This document shows, in pieces, positions 47,866 through 60,238 of a DNA stretch of 64,000 nucleotides; positions within the stretch are counted from its first letter, which is position 1; every line of letters starts with the position of its first letter. The notes beneath the pieces were generated by a model. It was not told the DNA's origin. It saw only the letters and a program-made list of their open reading frames with translations, and did no database searches. The translations under genes and the position numbers were made by a program. Source of the stretch: Synchiropus splendidus (lineage: Eukaryota > Chordata > Actinopteri > Syngnathiformes > Callionymidae); NCBI RefSeq assembly GCF_027744825.2, contig NC_071342.1, positions 17,200,501-17,264,500 on the forward strand. The letters run 5' to 3'.

Positions 47866-48300
47866 GTGTGGCCCGGGGGCCACATGCAGGCCCTGGACTG
47901 TATTCATGCGGCCCAGTCAAAGTGAAACCATAAAAGGAATATTTCTGACAATTTTATTTTTTGTCCTTTTTTAGTCAATTATGAGCGCAAAAAACTGTAT
48001 GTAACTTCTTGTTTTATTTTTGCTTGTTTTTTATTTTTTTCCATTTAGCTTTCTTTCTTCTTCACTGCTTCCTATGTATCTTGTGGCTTCACAGCCCCAC
48101 AGAACAGTCTGTTGTTTGTTTGTTGATGGTCTTTGCTGAGCCAGCTAGAGACCATGATACTGAGCAGCATGCTCCATTTGTCATGTGTCATCCATCGGTT
48201 GGTTCCAACAGTGCCTGAATCAAAATAGTCAAACGCCCATTGGCCACAATGGACTTCAGTGATATGATACATGATACATGAGACACGGTTTTAGATATAC
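47866..48300 (+). mobile_element. hAT-like fragment
   Basis: GTGTGGCCCGGGGGCCACAT followed by GCAGGCCCTGG and GCGGCCCAGTCAAAGTG is typical of hAT termini. The T-rich stretch that follows probably belongs to it. The right boundary is uncertain. Confidence 0.45.
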
Positions 48301-48949
48301 AACCAAGTCCATAAGTGACACATTGCTTTCGATGTGGGAAAACAAAAACCAAACTATTGTATGAAAGACACAGACTTGGTTTTCTGTTGAACTGTCAGTG
48401 GCATCTCCCAAAATCTTTAGGTTAAACAGCATTTAAGTTTTGAGTAAATCAGTCACTGCTTCAGTTTACGATGAGTCACAGCATATACTCGATACGTGCA
48501 TTTGAGTTTTCTCTTGCCCAGCGGCAGCATCGATCAGGCCGTGTATGTCAGCTCTTCCTGCTTGATGTCAGCCTCTCTTCATAGCTCCAGAGGAAGTGAC
48601 AATCGCTACCTGCAAGCATCAATTTTTCACTGTTTTTGTGTCGATAAAAATAGCCTGACGGTGGCGCACATACTGCTGTTTTGGTGACGCACCTATGAGT
48701 GGTGAAATTGACAGTGACTTGTACAGTATTGACAAAGTCAAAATAAAGTTTCCTGGTTAGCCAAATGCTCTGAGATTTTTATTGACCTTTCCTGTTGCAT
48801 GTTTGGACTTGTGACACCACTTTATCCAAGCCAGCAAAACCGACATAAAACAAGTATCCAGCTGGCATTTTGAACTGAGACAACTTTGTGCTGGAAAGAC
48901 AACATGAGCTACAAACTCAATTGAAATAATGTGACCCACTTTTCACTCA

Positions 48950-49640
48950 CTGCCACGTTCAAGCTGCATTATAATTAATGCTCTTCCTTTTCCTGTCCAA
49001 TGTAACATTTGCATCAGTGTTGTTGTTGTCAGCAAGGAAACGACAGGAGGATTAAATCTTTCATTCGGTTTAGTACACGCCTCAACAAAGCGCTGTTGTA
49101 CAATTAAACCAGCCAAAAACAAGCAAACTTGAAAGGGATTAAAGGTGATGAAAACAAAACTACGGTAGTTAAAGCAAACGTCACCAAAGCATCTTCATTC
49201 TGCGGAAGCGAGCGTGAATGTGCTGTGTGACAAATCCCTCCAATGATATGACACAGAACATTCGGTTGTTCATCACAGGCTGCAATTGCTGAATATGATC
49301 CTCGCGTCTATAATGAAGACGATAAAGAGCGCTCGTCCCTATTCTCCTCCTCACACTCCCAAAGACTGTGGTGGTATAATTAATATGTCCTGGAATCAGT
49401 AATTAATAGAAAGGTTGGCAAGCTCATAATTCCGAGATTTAATCGAGGAAAACCCCCGATTTCTTAGTCAAGTCACTGTGCCATTTTAATTTGTCCTTTG
49501 CGCTGTTGTTAGCCTTCAGACATTTTCTATCTCCCTCACTGTGGTTTTTTCTTTAATGAAGGTTTTAAAAATGAAGTCGATGTTTCTGGACTGGAGCGCT
49601 TCACCCCTTAATGGTTTTGTGAGCTTATCTCGCTTCAGAC
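48950..49640. other. TAAT-rich, repeat-free block (candidate regulatory sequence)
   Basis: Within 49372-49500 there are at least five TAAT/ATTA-type cores (TATAATTAATATG, CAGTAATTAATAG, CATAATTCC, TTTAATCGAGG, TTTTAATTTG), with more at 48967-48980 and 49108. There are no transposon ends and no long frame. The content resembles vertebrate conserved non-coding elements, but conservation cannot be judged here. Confidence 0.25.
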
Positions 49641-49900
49641 TGGACTCTTCTGCCTCTGCATCTTCAGCACATCATTTCTGGACACGTGTGTTTACATGAG
49701 ATGGAATATTTGGTGTAAAATAGGAGAATGACATTTCATGAGTTCCCTCATTGTTTATAAAGAGCTTAGGTTAGGAGCCTCAAACGTATGTATTGTAGGG
49801 AATTTTAACGTTAAAATGTATAGAAAGCTATAGAATAATATATCAAAATATATTTAATATATTGAAAACTTAATATATTGAAATTTTAATGTCAGTAAAT
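49641..49900. other. AT-rich intergenic sequence
   Basis: Contains a repeated ATATATTGAAA phrase (49855-49885). Nothing else was seen. Confidence 0.4.
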
Positions 49901-49901
49901 C

Positions 49902-50285
49902 GCACCAGAGCTGAGTTAACTTGTGACTACTGGAAAATGAATCACACATATTTTATCTGTTCTGGATGTAACTGAAAGTGAAAATGGCCAATTCTGCTCA
50001 CAATGTTGTGCTTTTAGCATGTTTTGGAGTCTTTCCAGTACCAATGATGTAAATCTAGTGAATGTTCCTGACTGTTATTTTTGGTTCACTATTTACACGG
50101 GTAAAATATTAATGGCCGCTTTTGAGTTGCAGCTACCTGTCCTGAGCTCCGCCCCTTTTTTTTAAGTTCACTTTTTTTTTTTTAGTTCACGTTTTTATTT
50201 GCACGAGTAAAGTATTAATGGCCCCTTTTGATACAAAATGTGTGATTCAATTGCTATTAATCGCGAGTTAACTCAGCTTTGGTGC
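49902..50285. mobile_element. Palindromic hAT-like element (384 bp)
   Basis: The left end GCACCAGAGCTGAGTTAACT and the reverse-complemented right end GCACCAAAGCTGAGTTAACT match at 19 of 20 positions. The inverted repeat continues imperfectly through TGAATCACACA on both sides, to about 55 bp. Inside, TTCACTATTTACACGGGTAA and AATATTAATGGCC recur as a diverged direct copy (50080-50125 and 50180-50230). TTAATCGCGAGTTAACT is a word of common fish hAT elements. Confidence 0.7.
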
Positions 50286-53200
50286 AATTGAGATGAATAT
50301 TTTCATCTATTGACTAGTATCACATCAGTTTTGAGATAACAATGACAATATTATTACTGAAGTATGATTTATCAGTTGCACCTTGGTTAGTCGCTGTAAT
50401 AAATCCTTTAACAGAAATGTAGAATGTGAATAGATATGGAACTGGGAGCAAACACTTTTCCAACCTTCTCCCTGGCTTTTATTTTTTTGCGTTTACAGTT
50501 GAAACATCACATAAACTTTCATTTGGTATCGCTTTGCTTTCACTTCACAATGATAAAATAAAATAAGTAATGCACTCACAGTTTTGCTACTGCAAACCTG
50601 GACTTCATCAACGTGCCTTTTAAGGCTTTGAATTATGTCTTTGTTTACGGTGCCACTTGCCGATGGCCAATATTCAGTCCAATATGTGATGCCTGAGACT
50701 GCGTTTGGTCGGCACCCAGCAAGATGATGGATTTAAGGATGACGTAAAAAAAATCACAACCTCTCACAGAAGTCCCTTAAATTTCTCACAGATGAGATTA
50801 AGGACCAACATAAAAGTTAAACCACGGAAAAAAAGGACCACCTCAACACATGGAACAAGGGTTCGACATTCTCAACATATACATCAGTCAGAATTCTTCA
50901 GCAGGAATTTTGTTTGAGGTCACTTTATAAGAAGCGCTTGTCTCTCTCGCTCCCCATGAAACCCACTCCTGCGAGCATCAGCACTGCACGGAAACGGAAC
51001 AGAAGTGACATGTCAAAAAGCTTCAGGATGGACGCCAGCAATGCTGCCTCCTTCTCCCAAGTACACTGTGTCTCTCCTGCAGATCACTTCATTTCATGCT
51101 CAACATCACTTCATTATCTTGTTTCCCCAAATTCATAAAGGGCAATGATCCTTTTGTCGGTGTGATGGACTCATACTAAAACTCAGTAGTTTGCACTGTG
51201 GTTGTCATTCTTCGTATAATGTACATACTTTGATTTATTTTGAGAGCAATATTAAAGTATTGGTATGTTGTTTTTCACTTGTGCTTGAAGTAGCTGGATT
51301 GTCGTGGCAATGGACACTATTAAGTTGTTTAGATTTAGATGATATATAAGTTAAAAAAAAGTGGAATCTTGGCTCTCAAATCTGAGCCACAGCCAAATAG
51401 GAAGGTCTGGCCTGTGCAGTTTTCCACACCTGCCAGACGGAGAGCCACAAATCATCTTCATCTTCATCTTCATTATGGGGGGGGGGACCAAGACTGGGCT
51501 TAATCTTACTTGCTGTCTGCAAAGAGAGCAGCCTGAGAGGCCAGATTGGATAACACAGCCAAGATCCTTGCCTCTAATGAACACTACAGATGTGTCAAGC
51601 TGGGGAGGAGGGCGACGCCAACAGCAGTGTCAACAGCAGCCAATTACCTGCCTGGCTGAGGATTCTTCACCGCTGCTTAGTGCATGCACATGAGCACGCC
51701 GGCACATCTGCTGGGAGCTCGACAACTAGTGTACTAAACACACTTTGTTATTATTTAAAAAAGGTTTGGACAAGCTCACACGGAACAGGACGTCTTACAG
51801 CGAGCTGCCAATTCAGTTGAAAATGTAGTCAATACATAAATCTTGTTCAGCAAGATGGGAGAGTTCTGAAGGGAAGTATGAGCAGGAGAGAACGTGGAAG
51901 AAGCAAATGACTTGCCATCTGGCTGGATGCTCCTCGTGTCTCCCTCAGGCAAAGCCAGCCAACGTGAAGGAGTGCTAATCTGTAATCTAGATGTTGTATA
52001 TTTTTGTTTGGCTCCTTATGTAAGAGTTATATCAGAGATGCTCTCAAAATACAGCAGTTTTCCTGACCGTCTGGTGCAGTGCCAAGAAGCACCATCAGCT
52101 CACAATAGCAGAGTGTATTCAGCAAATTAGCATCAAAGATTTTGGACTAAAAGGGTTGTTTTTTAAAGCCTGGCATATTTAGAAAGGAAAGAAAAATACA
52201 AAAATACAAAATTACACAGTCTGTCTTAACTGGATCAAACTCTGGCTGCATTTTTTGTTGTAACCGGTGTAAACAAGTGCACGGAATCAGAGGAAGTTGC
52301 AAAGATTTGAGCGATTTGTCAATGTTTTTGAGGAAGAACAGCAGGTTCATGTAAATGAAGTATATATTTTTTAAAATTAAAACCACGTTGTCCTGGAAGC
52401 TATGACTCGCGCTTGTCACGGGATGAAAGGGGCGATGTTGCAGAGTTAGAGTGAGACATCAGTCGGCTCCATAAAAGTGAGTAGTTATATAAAAATAGAG
52501 AAAGAACTGGGTGTCGCGCTTTCTTAAGTAGAGTGAACAATAGGATAAACAAAGGGACTTATTTTTCTCTCGGTGAGCTTTGACACCGCTGCTTCTCTTC
52601 TTTTGCGTAATGGTCCTGTTAGCTTATGTTTAAAAACTGTGGTTATTGCGAAATGATGGCGACAGAGTACCAACGATACAGAGGGTTTTCACTTGCCCTT
52701 TGTTGTTTTCAGTTACTTCACACATTTCTTATGTGGCTCGACGTCTTTAGTTGTCCGTTTACACAGAGCAAGTGAAACTGCATCGACATAGCTATGGTGC
52801 CATCCATTGCCTAGAGCAGAAATGGGTGCTGTTAAATCTACGATGAGCTGTTGACCGATGTATTTATAGGGAGCTCAGTAAAGAGCAGCACATCGCGCGA
52901 GCGCCACGAAAGGGTTGTGCTGATACACGACGAGAGGTGTTCAGCAGCTGGAGTGTATTCCATCAACACAAGTCCACCACCATTGCTGTCATGACTAGAC
53001 CGCATGCGTGTCAGGATGAACTCCTCAGCAACACATTCCAACTCCTATGTGGTCACATACTGACTGTTGTCAAATGGACTTTTGCGTTCAGTGCTGAAGC
53101 AGAAGTCAGCCTTTCGTGTTGCCTGTTGACGCGTAGGCGTTTGAATGTTCTCCTCCTGCGAGGCACTTAGTGGCATGCAGGGGAAACTTGTGGCTTCCAG

Positions 53201-53445
53201 TGCAGTGTTCACATGGCAACATCGACCCAGAAAAATCCCATTCGGCATCCAGTTTTACAAACCTGCCAGATTGTAAAGAAAAGCAAAGCAATATCAAAAA
53301 TGGTCTCTAAATAAAGTCAGGTTTATTTTGTCATATGAAGACTCTTGAACCGAATCCTCAGCACAACCCAAGATGTGAATGGTAGTGACACTATTTACAT
53401 GGTTTTAGGTTAAACATGGAGCCACAACTTGTGAATATGACTGTT
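50286..53445. other. Intergenic sequence without recognised genes
   Basis: No exon is supported. A CTTCAT trinucleotide-like tract followed by a G-run lies at 51454-51487. Otherwise mixed sequence. Confidence 0.5.
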
Positions 53446-53449
53446 AACA

Positions 53450-53690
53450 TAATGGTATTTTCTATAATGCATTATTGCTACATTCATAGTCATGCATATA
53501 ATGCACTTCTAAAGCTTTATAGACGATGTTATTAATGTTCATAATCATATATGACACTTAAGATATGGTTAGGGATTATCATATGTACAGTATAAGTTAC
53601 CATATAAGATCATGAACATTCACAACATTCTATTTAGGCTTATGAATGCACTAATAATGCATTATAGATGAGTGCCTAAAGTAGCCTGTT
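53450..53690. repeat. AT-rich dispersed repeat with ATAATGCATTAT ends
   Basis: CTATAATGCATTATTGCTAC near the left and ATGCACTAATAATGCATTAT near the right are roughly inverse, with AATGTTCATAATCATATATG and GATCATGAACATTCACAACA inside. The pattern is like a common fish element whose copies read TTATGAATGCACTAATAATGCATTATA. Confidence 0.5.
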
Positions 53691-54390
53691 TACTCATGTC
53701 AGCTTTCATAACTGAAAGTCACAGAGCATCAGGGCTCATCATACATGGCCAGCATATACCACATTATACTTGTTTCAGAGGTAATGGTCGTGGCCACGAG
53801 TGCTCTCAGAGGTGCAGGGAATGGCACCTATTATGCAATTATACAATTATGCTAACACCACAAGTCACATCCATCAGTGTAGTGTTGCTGCCCACTCAGA
53901 CCCGCAGATGTTTTATTTTTTTCTTTCTGGAGATTTCAGTGGAATGAGGTCGCTTCAGGAACTGTGTTTCGGTTTAAAAGGTGACCGGATGCTTTTATTT
54001 TGTATTGTGCTCCACTTCTTACCCCTCTCGCACTGCGCTGAGGTGAATTTGTGCGTTTGTGGAAATAGAAGCCTTGTGTCTCGGCAGCTACGAGACGTAT
54101 GGGAGACGAGAGTGGTTGCAGACCAGGTCCGACACTTTAACACAACACACATGCATCGTGCAGTGGAAACTGGGCGCTGGACCCAATAACAAATGGCGAA
54201 AATGGAGAAAATTATTTTCTCAGAATACTGACCATGTTTAACGCGACCCAATTGACATCAGCACGATAAAACAATACGTTTTTTCTTTTTTAGAATGAAG
54301 GAAAATGAGCTCATTTATCATCAATACTCTTCACCCTGATTTAATATATTGATTTACACATTGGAAGTGTTCAGCAAGAGAAAAATAAAA
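53691..54390. other. Intergenic sequence without recognised genes
   Basis: The plus frame 53800-54189 (129 codons) has no recognised domain. Confidence 0.45.
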
Positions 54391-54392
54391 TA

Positions 54393-55070
54393 CAGTGGAA
54401 CCTCGGTTCTCGACCACAATCAGTTCCAGATAGCCGTTCGAGAAATCTGAATGAATTTTTCCCATTACAATGAATGGAAAAAGAAAGAATGCGTTCCAAG
54501 CCTTAAAATAGTCTTTTGTAGGAGTGAATGTAGAGTGTCTGCTGCAGGTGCGCTGTTCCTCTATGTGTGTGGCCGTTGCATGTGGGAGGGGTTGCCGAGT
54601 GAGTGACGTCTCTCCAGAAGTGAAGAGGTGCCCGGTGCGTGTCCAGCTCTGAATGTGCGCTTCTGTGCAGTTTGGCTGTGACAAAGTCATAAACCAAGTA
54701 ACGCTCTGTCCCAGACTCGCCTCATCACTGTCCCAGCTCCAGCCCACAACAGGACATCAAACCCTGGAGTGAGCTCCAGCCTCGGAGGTGTCAAGAGTGA
54801 GTCTAGTGCGGAGACAGGAAGGTTTTACACCTCAATATGAAGAAAAAATAGTCAGTAAATGTAGCTAACGGCACACGTCTGCGTACAGAGGCTGCGTTAT
54901 ACATAATAACAAAGCGCGTCGTGGGTCAGCTGATCGGCGCATGTTATGTTTTTTTTCGTCTTTTTTCAGGGGCATTCGTGTTCTGGATTTTGTTTCGAAA
55001 TCAGAATTAAAAAAATCTCAAATTTTTCGTTTGAAGTCCAATTTGTTCTTTGAAAACCGAGGTACCACTG
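54393..55070. mobile_element. Tc1/mariner-pogo-like TIR element, copy 2 (678 bp)
   Basis: Ends CAGTGGAACCTCGGTTCTCG and GAAAACCGAGGTACCACTG form clear terminal repeats, flanked by TA (54391-54392, 55071-55072). The interior aligns with copies 1 and 3. The minus-strand frame beginning MGWSWDSDEASLG is present here too (54331-54747). Confidence 0.9.
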
Positions 55071-55103
55071 TAATAATAACAATAACAATAATAATAATAA
55101 TGA
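55071..55103. repeat. (AAT)n/(AAC)n microsatellite
   Basis: Imperfect AATAAC/AATAAT tract abutting the right end of the TIR element. Confidence 0.85.
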
Positions 55104-57410
55104 TCGTTAACACCGTTTAGACACAAAGGGTCACAAGGTGCTTTACAAAAAAACAGGATTCATATGAATATTGGAGACAGAATCCAGTAAATAATGTGTC
55201 ACATTGATCACAACCATTCATCATACCGCTCATATAAGAAGAACATGACATGCTATCTCATGAAATATTAAAATTATTACTCCAATCTGATATGAGATTC
55301 ACGCTGCACTTGGTTAGATGATCGTGCATTTATTATTTAAAATAATTTCGTACCTGTGTCTAAATAATCTCAAGCCCACATCATGAAGTGACACTTTAAT
55401 ATCTCTTTGTTTACATTTTGCCAGAGGCAGAAGCGCTGCCGCAACAATTAGCAACCACATTAGGATTGATAGTCTGAAGAGTCGAGCGCTGACTGGTAGA
55501 AAATATAAATCACTACCTGTAACTACAAACTCCATCGGATAATTAAGAGCAATGGATTGTTGCTGCTCTCATATCTGCTCATACTTTCTCAATCCCTTTG
55601 AAGTTCCTTGTCTTGCGGGATGCGATGAGGAGCCTATTTAGAAAATGCGCCGGAGGTTATGACGTCCCCAACTAAATCGAGTGAGCGTGTTTCATAGAAA
55701 CAACTTATTACATGGATCTCATGACATAAACATTCAGGTTTACATCGACACCCTCCAACGCACGTTTCTCCCTCCGCTCGTATGGAGTCATCTGGCTGAT
55801 GCATCTGAAAATGCCTGAAAGGCGGTGTGGCTTTCATTGGCCATGGTTGGACAGTAACGCACAGTGACAAGTCCTGACTGAAGGTATCTCATTATGCGGC
55901 TGCATAAAATAAAAGAAATCAATGTTACTGATGCCACCAAAAGGTATGCGGAAGTCTGCTTCAATTCACGTCCCCAGTGTGATGCGTCTAAAATAGAACA
56001 TGGGACTATTTTTATTAAGCGAGATTGCCAGCGCCTGCTCCCGAACTGAGCAAATAAGATCCGCCATATCTGAGTGGGCGTGGCTTGTTTGCAAAGATTC
56101 ATCTTGTTGAAGCCATCCTGCTTAAAAGAGGGAGTCATTCCTGCAAGTGTAAGTGGAGAAAATCTCTGCTGAGAAATAAAAAACTGACATCACAAACGCG
56201 TCTCTAAAGAGCTGGCCATGATATTTCTCTGCAGAATGAGTGGATTCTGATATGATGTAAGACTGTGAGGTCGCCCTCCGAGGCCCCACATCGGTGCCAT
56301 TGTCTTCCGGAGGCTGTTTCAGTTCATGATGCAGAGAGAATGAATCTCATCACTATTGGCGCTTACATGAGAGTCAACTTTTTCTTTGGTGTGTGAAGCG
56401 GGACGCGCCCAGAACGAAAGTGACCTGACTTTATTCTGCCGGGACAAAAGCCAGTGCCCATCCAGACCTCCCGGGGGTTTAAATTAGTTCCACCCGTGTC
56501 TCTTTGTGGTCTCTGAATCCTCTCTCACTTCCACCGCGTAGGGTTGCCGAAGGTCTCCAGTGGCAGGGCTTACTTTAAGCCCTAACCCACATCTTGCACC
56601 AAGACACCAGTTATCTTTGAAAATAACCTTGAGAAAGTAGGACTGGAGGAGAGGGTTTTTGGTACACTTGATTTGTCTTCTCTATAATAAGACTAGATGA
56701 TTCGCTTTCTCCAGAGAGCCATGGCAGCCCAGTATTTGCTGAGTGCTGCCCTTTACATTTACTGGAAGACCCACAATGAGCTTAATGCTTGGCTTCAAAT
56801 GGTCCAAATCCTCAAGTTCAAGGTCGCAAAACACAGCAGCGTGCGTCATAATAAGAGCATTTTTGAATACATTTGGCAAACCTTTAAAAAAGATGCTTCT
56901 GCAGAGGGATTTTTGCTGCTGCCCGAAATGTCAGGAAGGATCTTTTTTTTTCCCTGAAATTTAGCAGCATGTCAAAGAGTCTAGGGAAGAGTCTGTACTC
57001 CAATTATTTAAGGTGGTATAAATGGAGGCAGCTTGATAATTTAATAGTTGAATACTGTGAATCTGGACTGTGCGATTTTTGCACAGTTCTGTTTTATTAT
57101 TATGACGCTGTCACATCTTCTGTGTGGAAATGTAGCGAAAAGGCTCGCAGACATTTTTGATCCCATTTGTTTTGTCCTTTATTCAAAAGGTTGCACTACA
57201 AGCCCTACTGTATACACACTACACTCACATATCTGGCTTCAGTTTGTCACTTATTTTAGCTCCTGAAATGTACCAGTTCGGTTCGGGAGGCGTCTCATTG
57301 GATGCTGATGTTTGCAGATGATGTATTGATTTGGAGTGAGTGACACTGGAGTGGTGGAGTTATGAGCTGGAGAACAATAGGTGATGGGTGAGAGTGTGGT
57401 TGGGCAGTTA
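55104..57410. other. Intergenic sequence without recognised genes
   Basis: Mostly unique sequence with no supported exon. Frames at 56697-56957 and 55788-56138 have no recognised domain. Confidence 0.5.
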
Positions 57411-57414
57411 AATC

Positions 57415-57480
57415 TCCTATGGGCCACATTCTTTCCTGGGACTAACATGAGGGGCCATCAATCCAAAAGCGAGAAGGACC
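57415..57480. mobile_element. Possible hAT-like fragment
   Basis: CCTATGGGCCACATTCTTTC and GAGGGGCCATCAATCC resemble hAT GGGCCACAT-type termini. Weak support. Confidence 0.25.
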
Positions 57481-57661
57481 AAAGAAAAATAATCATAAAA
57501 TAAATGCCTCTCAAATATTGAAACATTCATATATGTCAATTATATATTATTTTATTAAAAGAGGTTCAATATATAAATGATGGAAAATGTTGCTAAAACC
57601 TGAATATGGTTTTTAAGAAAGGTATTTTATTAGATATTTTCGTGGATATTGTTTAATGATT

Positions 57662-58223
57662 TATTGAGTCAAGACACGGAGTGGGACCCAAGTGCAGTGA
57701 TGAGAAAACTTACAGGAGGCAAGGAGTGGAACAAGGTACAATATTTAATCATTAAACAATAAAACCAGAACAGAAAGAGTCACAGAACTGGAAGAAACAA
57801 AGCATCAAACTGGGAGAAGTCCACAGGTACGAATAAGAGTCCAAACAGAAAGCGTCACCGAACCGGGAGAGTCGAACAAACTTAAATCTGCAAACAGAGA
57901 GACAAAAACACAATGAACAGAAATAGTAAAACCACAGAATAAACCTAAGAGGAAGGAATAAAACACTAACTCAGGCACCGGTGTTTTAGAGAGAGTAGTA
58001 AAAAAAATGACCAAACTAGAGCACAGAGAGAGAACGAATGAGGAGAGCCACTTTACCACAGGAACAAGAGGAGACGATCTGGCACACGTTGCTGGAGTCC
58101 AGGAGCTCTTATACACAGGTGACTGGGATGAGTGGCTCCAGCCGTGTGCCACACAAACAGGAGGGAAGGAGACAGAAACAGAAACAGGAGTCAAGGGAAC
58201 AAAATAAAAGCGGATCATGACAC
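57662..58223 (+). repeat. CATGA-ended dispersed repeat, copy 3
   Basis: Begins GAGTCAAGACACGGAGTGGG followed by ACCCAAGTGCAG and ends AAAATAAAAGCGGATCATGA. The AG-rich body matches copies 1 and 2. The minus-strand frame 57805-58218 (137 codons) is a shadow of its CT-rich complement. Confidence 0.65.
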
Positions 58224-60070
58224 AAAAAATACTATAATTTCACATTATAAGATTGTAATTCAGAAAACAGAATGGAAAATGAAAATCAACACCTTCAAGA
58301 AAACAAATGAAATTGTACATTTTTCTTCCCTGACACAGGTAAAACCGTCTCAACTCATGGATGTGTTAAGTGAAGACATGACTAAGACGGACTCGATGAA
58401 CCCCTGATGAGAAATGAGCTAAAAGAAGAAAATGATTGATTTATTAATAATGCAGTGAATCTGGTGAAATGGAGGAACGCAATTCCATTTATTAGCCGCT
58501 CTTCACTTGTAGTAGATGTGTGGCTCCCTGCACCTGCACCTGAGGAGAATGCAAATAAAGACTGGGCTTATAATGGTGAGACCTCCTTGTAAATGCACCA
58601 CGTCCTATAGCCATTGGAGTGTTGCTCATACTAAAGCTTCTCTGACTTGTTTTGCTATTGAGGAAGACAGTTGAATCAACTCATCTTCTCACTTTCCTCC
58701 CACTGTTTGTGGTACTCCATCTCTGACCCTGAAAACCAGGATCATGTGATGAGATGTCAGCCATATTTCAGGCCACGGTCAGAACCACATGTCAGTGTTG
58801 TGATGCGCACATTACACAGCAAGTGTCTGTGGTGCTAGTTCAGAGATGTATGGGGAGTTGCTTTGAATTATTAAGCGCACTTGAATTACAACAGATGCAA
58901 ATTTAACTCCCAGACCTCTCGTGTGCGAGCTAGAAATCAAAGTGGTTTAGCAGTAACGGAATCTTACTGCAGATTTTTTTATGATGTTTGACTGCCAAAA
59001 TAGTAGTAGTGAGTGTTCACCCTTTCATCTTGTTTGCATCGCATTAGATTTGGAATGTGTGAATAGCAGATGGAAGAGAAGCAAGCGCACCACAGTGGCT
59101 GTGATATATATATGTATTATTTCCGTACACAGCCTGTAGTAAACACGACAGTTTTGGTTTGGTGTACGCTACAGTTGAATACACGCTCCTCCTGTCTGCT
59201 ACGCTTTCTTCCAACAGAGTTGCCCTGTGGCCAGTACTGCTGTCAGCTTTCTGCCTTCCATGAAATATTCACAATACCATGAGTCATGTACAAACTGCGG
59301 GGAGAGCTGTGTTCAACTAGCCTGTTCTGAGATCGGGCTGACTAAAGGGGAGTGACTGTTCACTTTGATCGTATGCCGGGCCGCCTGACTGCAGCCTTCT
59401 CTGCCCATCCCAAGTCTGATCCATACACCTCTTTGTTTCTGTGCCACGCCAGCCTCCACTCGCTCTCTTCATCTGTTAGTTTGTTGGTCCATTAGTCATG
59501 AATAGTTAAGAGAATTTGGATGGAACTGGAGCGATACTGGCAATTTCACATCGGAGAATTGCATTTCCCACATCGACCAACCGCTGCTGTATTTTTTTCC
59601 GACGCCTGTCTTATGTTTTCAGTCCTAACCAATGACATTCAACATGCGGTACGCCAGCATGTTATATTTAGAACACTCTTCGCCATTATGTGACACATCA
59701 ACCCCAGACATGTGATGATGACCTTTACGTTGTTTTTTTTTTTCGTCTTTACCATGTCCCCTGCTTCCCCTTATTTTCAGATGAATTTGAAATTCTCATT
59801 CCCATTTGAAGCAAACACCAACGTTCAACTTATATTGTGTTGTATTAATGTAAATAGTGAGTGGCAGATTTGCTATAAATAAGCTAATAACATGCTTATT
59901 TACGGTTTAATAATCTGTAATTCTGCTTCTGTTTAGAGTGAACTTTTGAACTTTGCCCTTCCAAGGGTGAAATACGGTCTGGCTAAACATGATGCTTATC
60001 TGTGAATCATGACAGGCTAATATGTGGCGAATGCACATGTGAATGAGGAGTTTATTTATGGTAATATACT
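58224..60070. other. Intergenic sequence without recognised genes
   Basis: No exon is supported. A short TA tract lies at 59104-59113. Confidence 0.5.
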
Positions 60071-60074
60071 ATAT

Positions 60075-60238
60075 GTTCATTGGGAGGAAGATGTTGAGGT
60101 TGGAACTGCCAGGCAGAAGGTAGTGAAGGAGGACATGAGGTTTGTAGGTTGGAGAGAAGAGGAAGCAGAGGACAGGGTGAGATGGAGGAAGATGATCCGC
60201 TGTGGCGAAGTCGAAAGTAAAAGAAGAAGACGAGTGTA
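60075..60238 (+). mobile_element. LINE 3'-end fragment
   Basis: GGTAGTGAAGGAGGACATGA, GAGGACAGGGTGAGATGGAG and GATGATCCGCTGTGGCGAAG, closing in AAAGAAGAAGACGA, match the 3' end of a widespread fish non-LTR retrotransposon (GATGATCCGCTGTGGCGACC then an AAGAAG tail). The 71-codon frame over it is its remnant. Confidence 0.75.

Noticed and set aside
57805..58218. 137-codon minus-strand frame rich in Ser, Val and Phe
   Set aside because: Same cause: complement of CATGA repeat copy 3.
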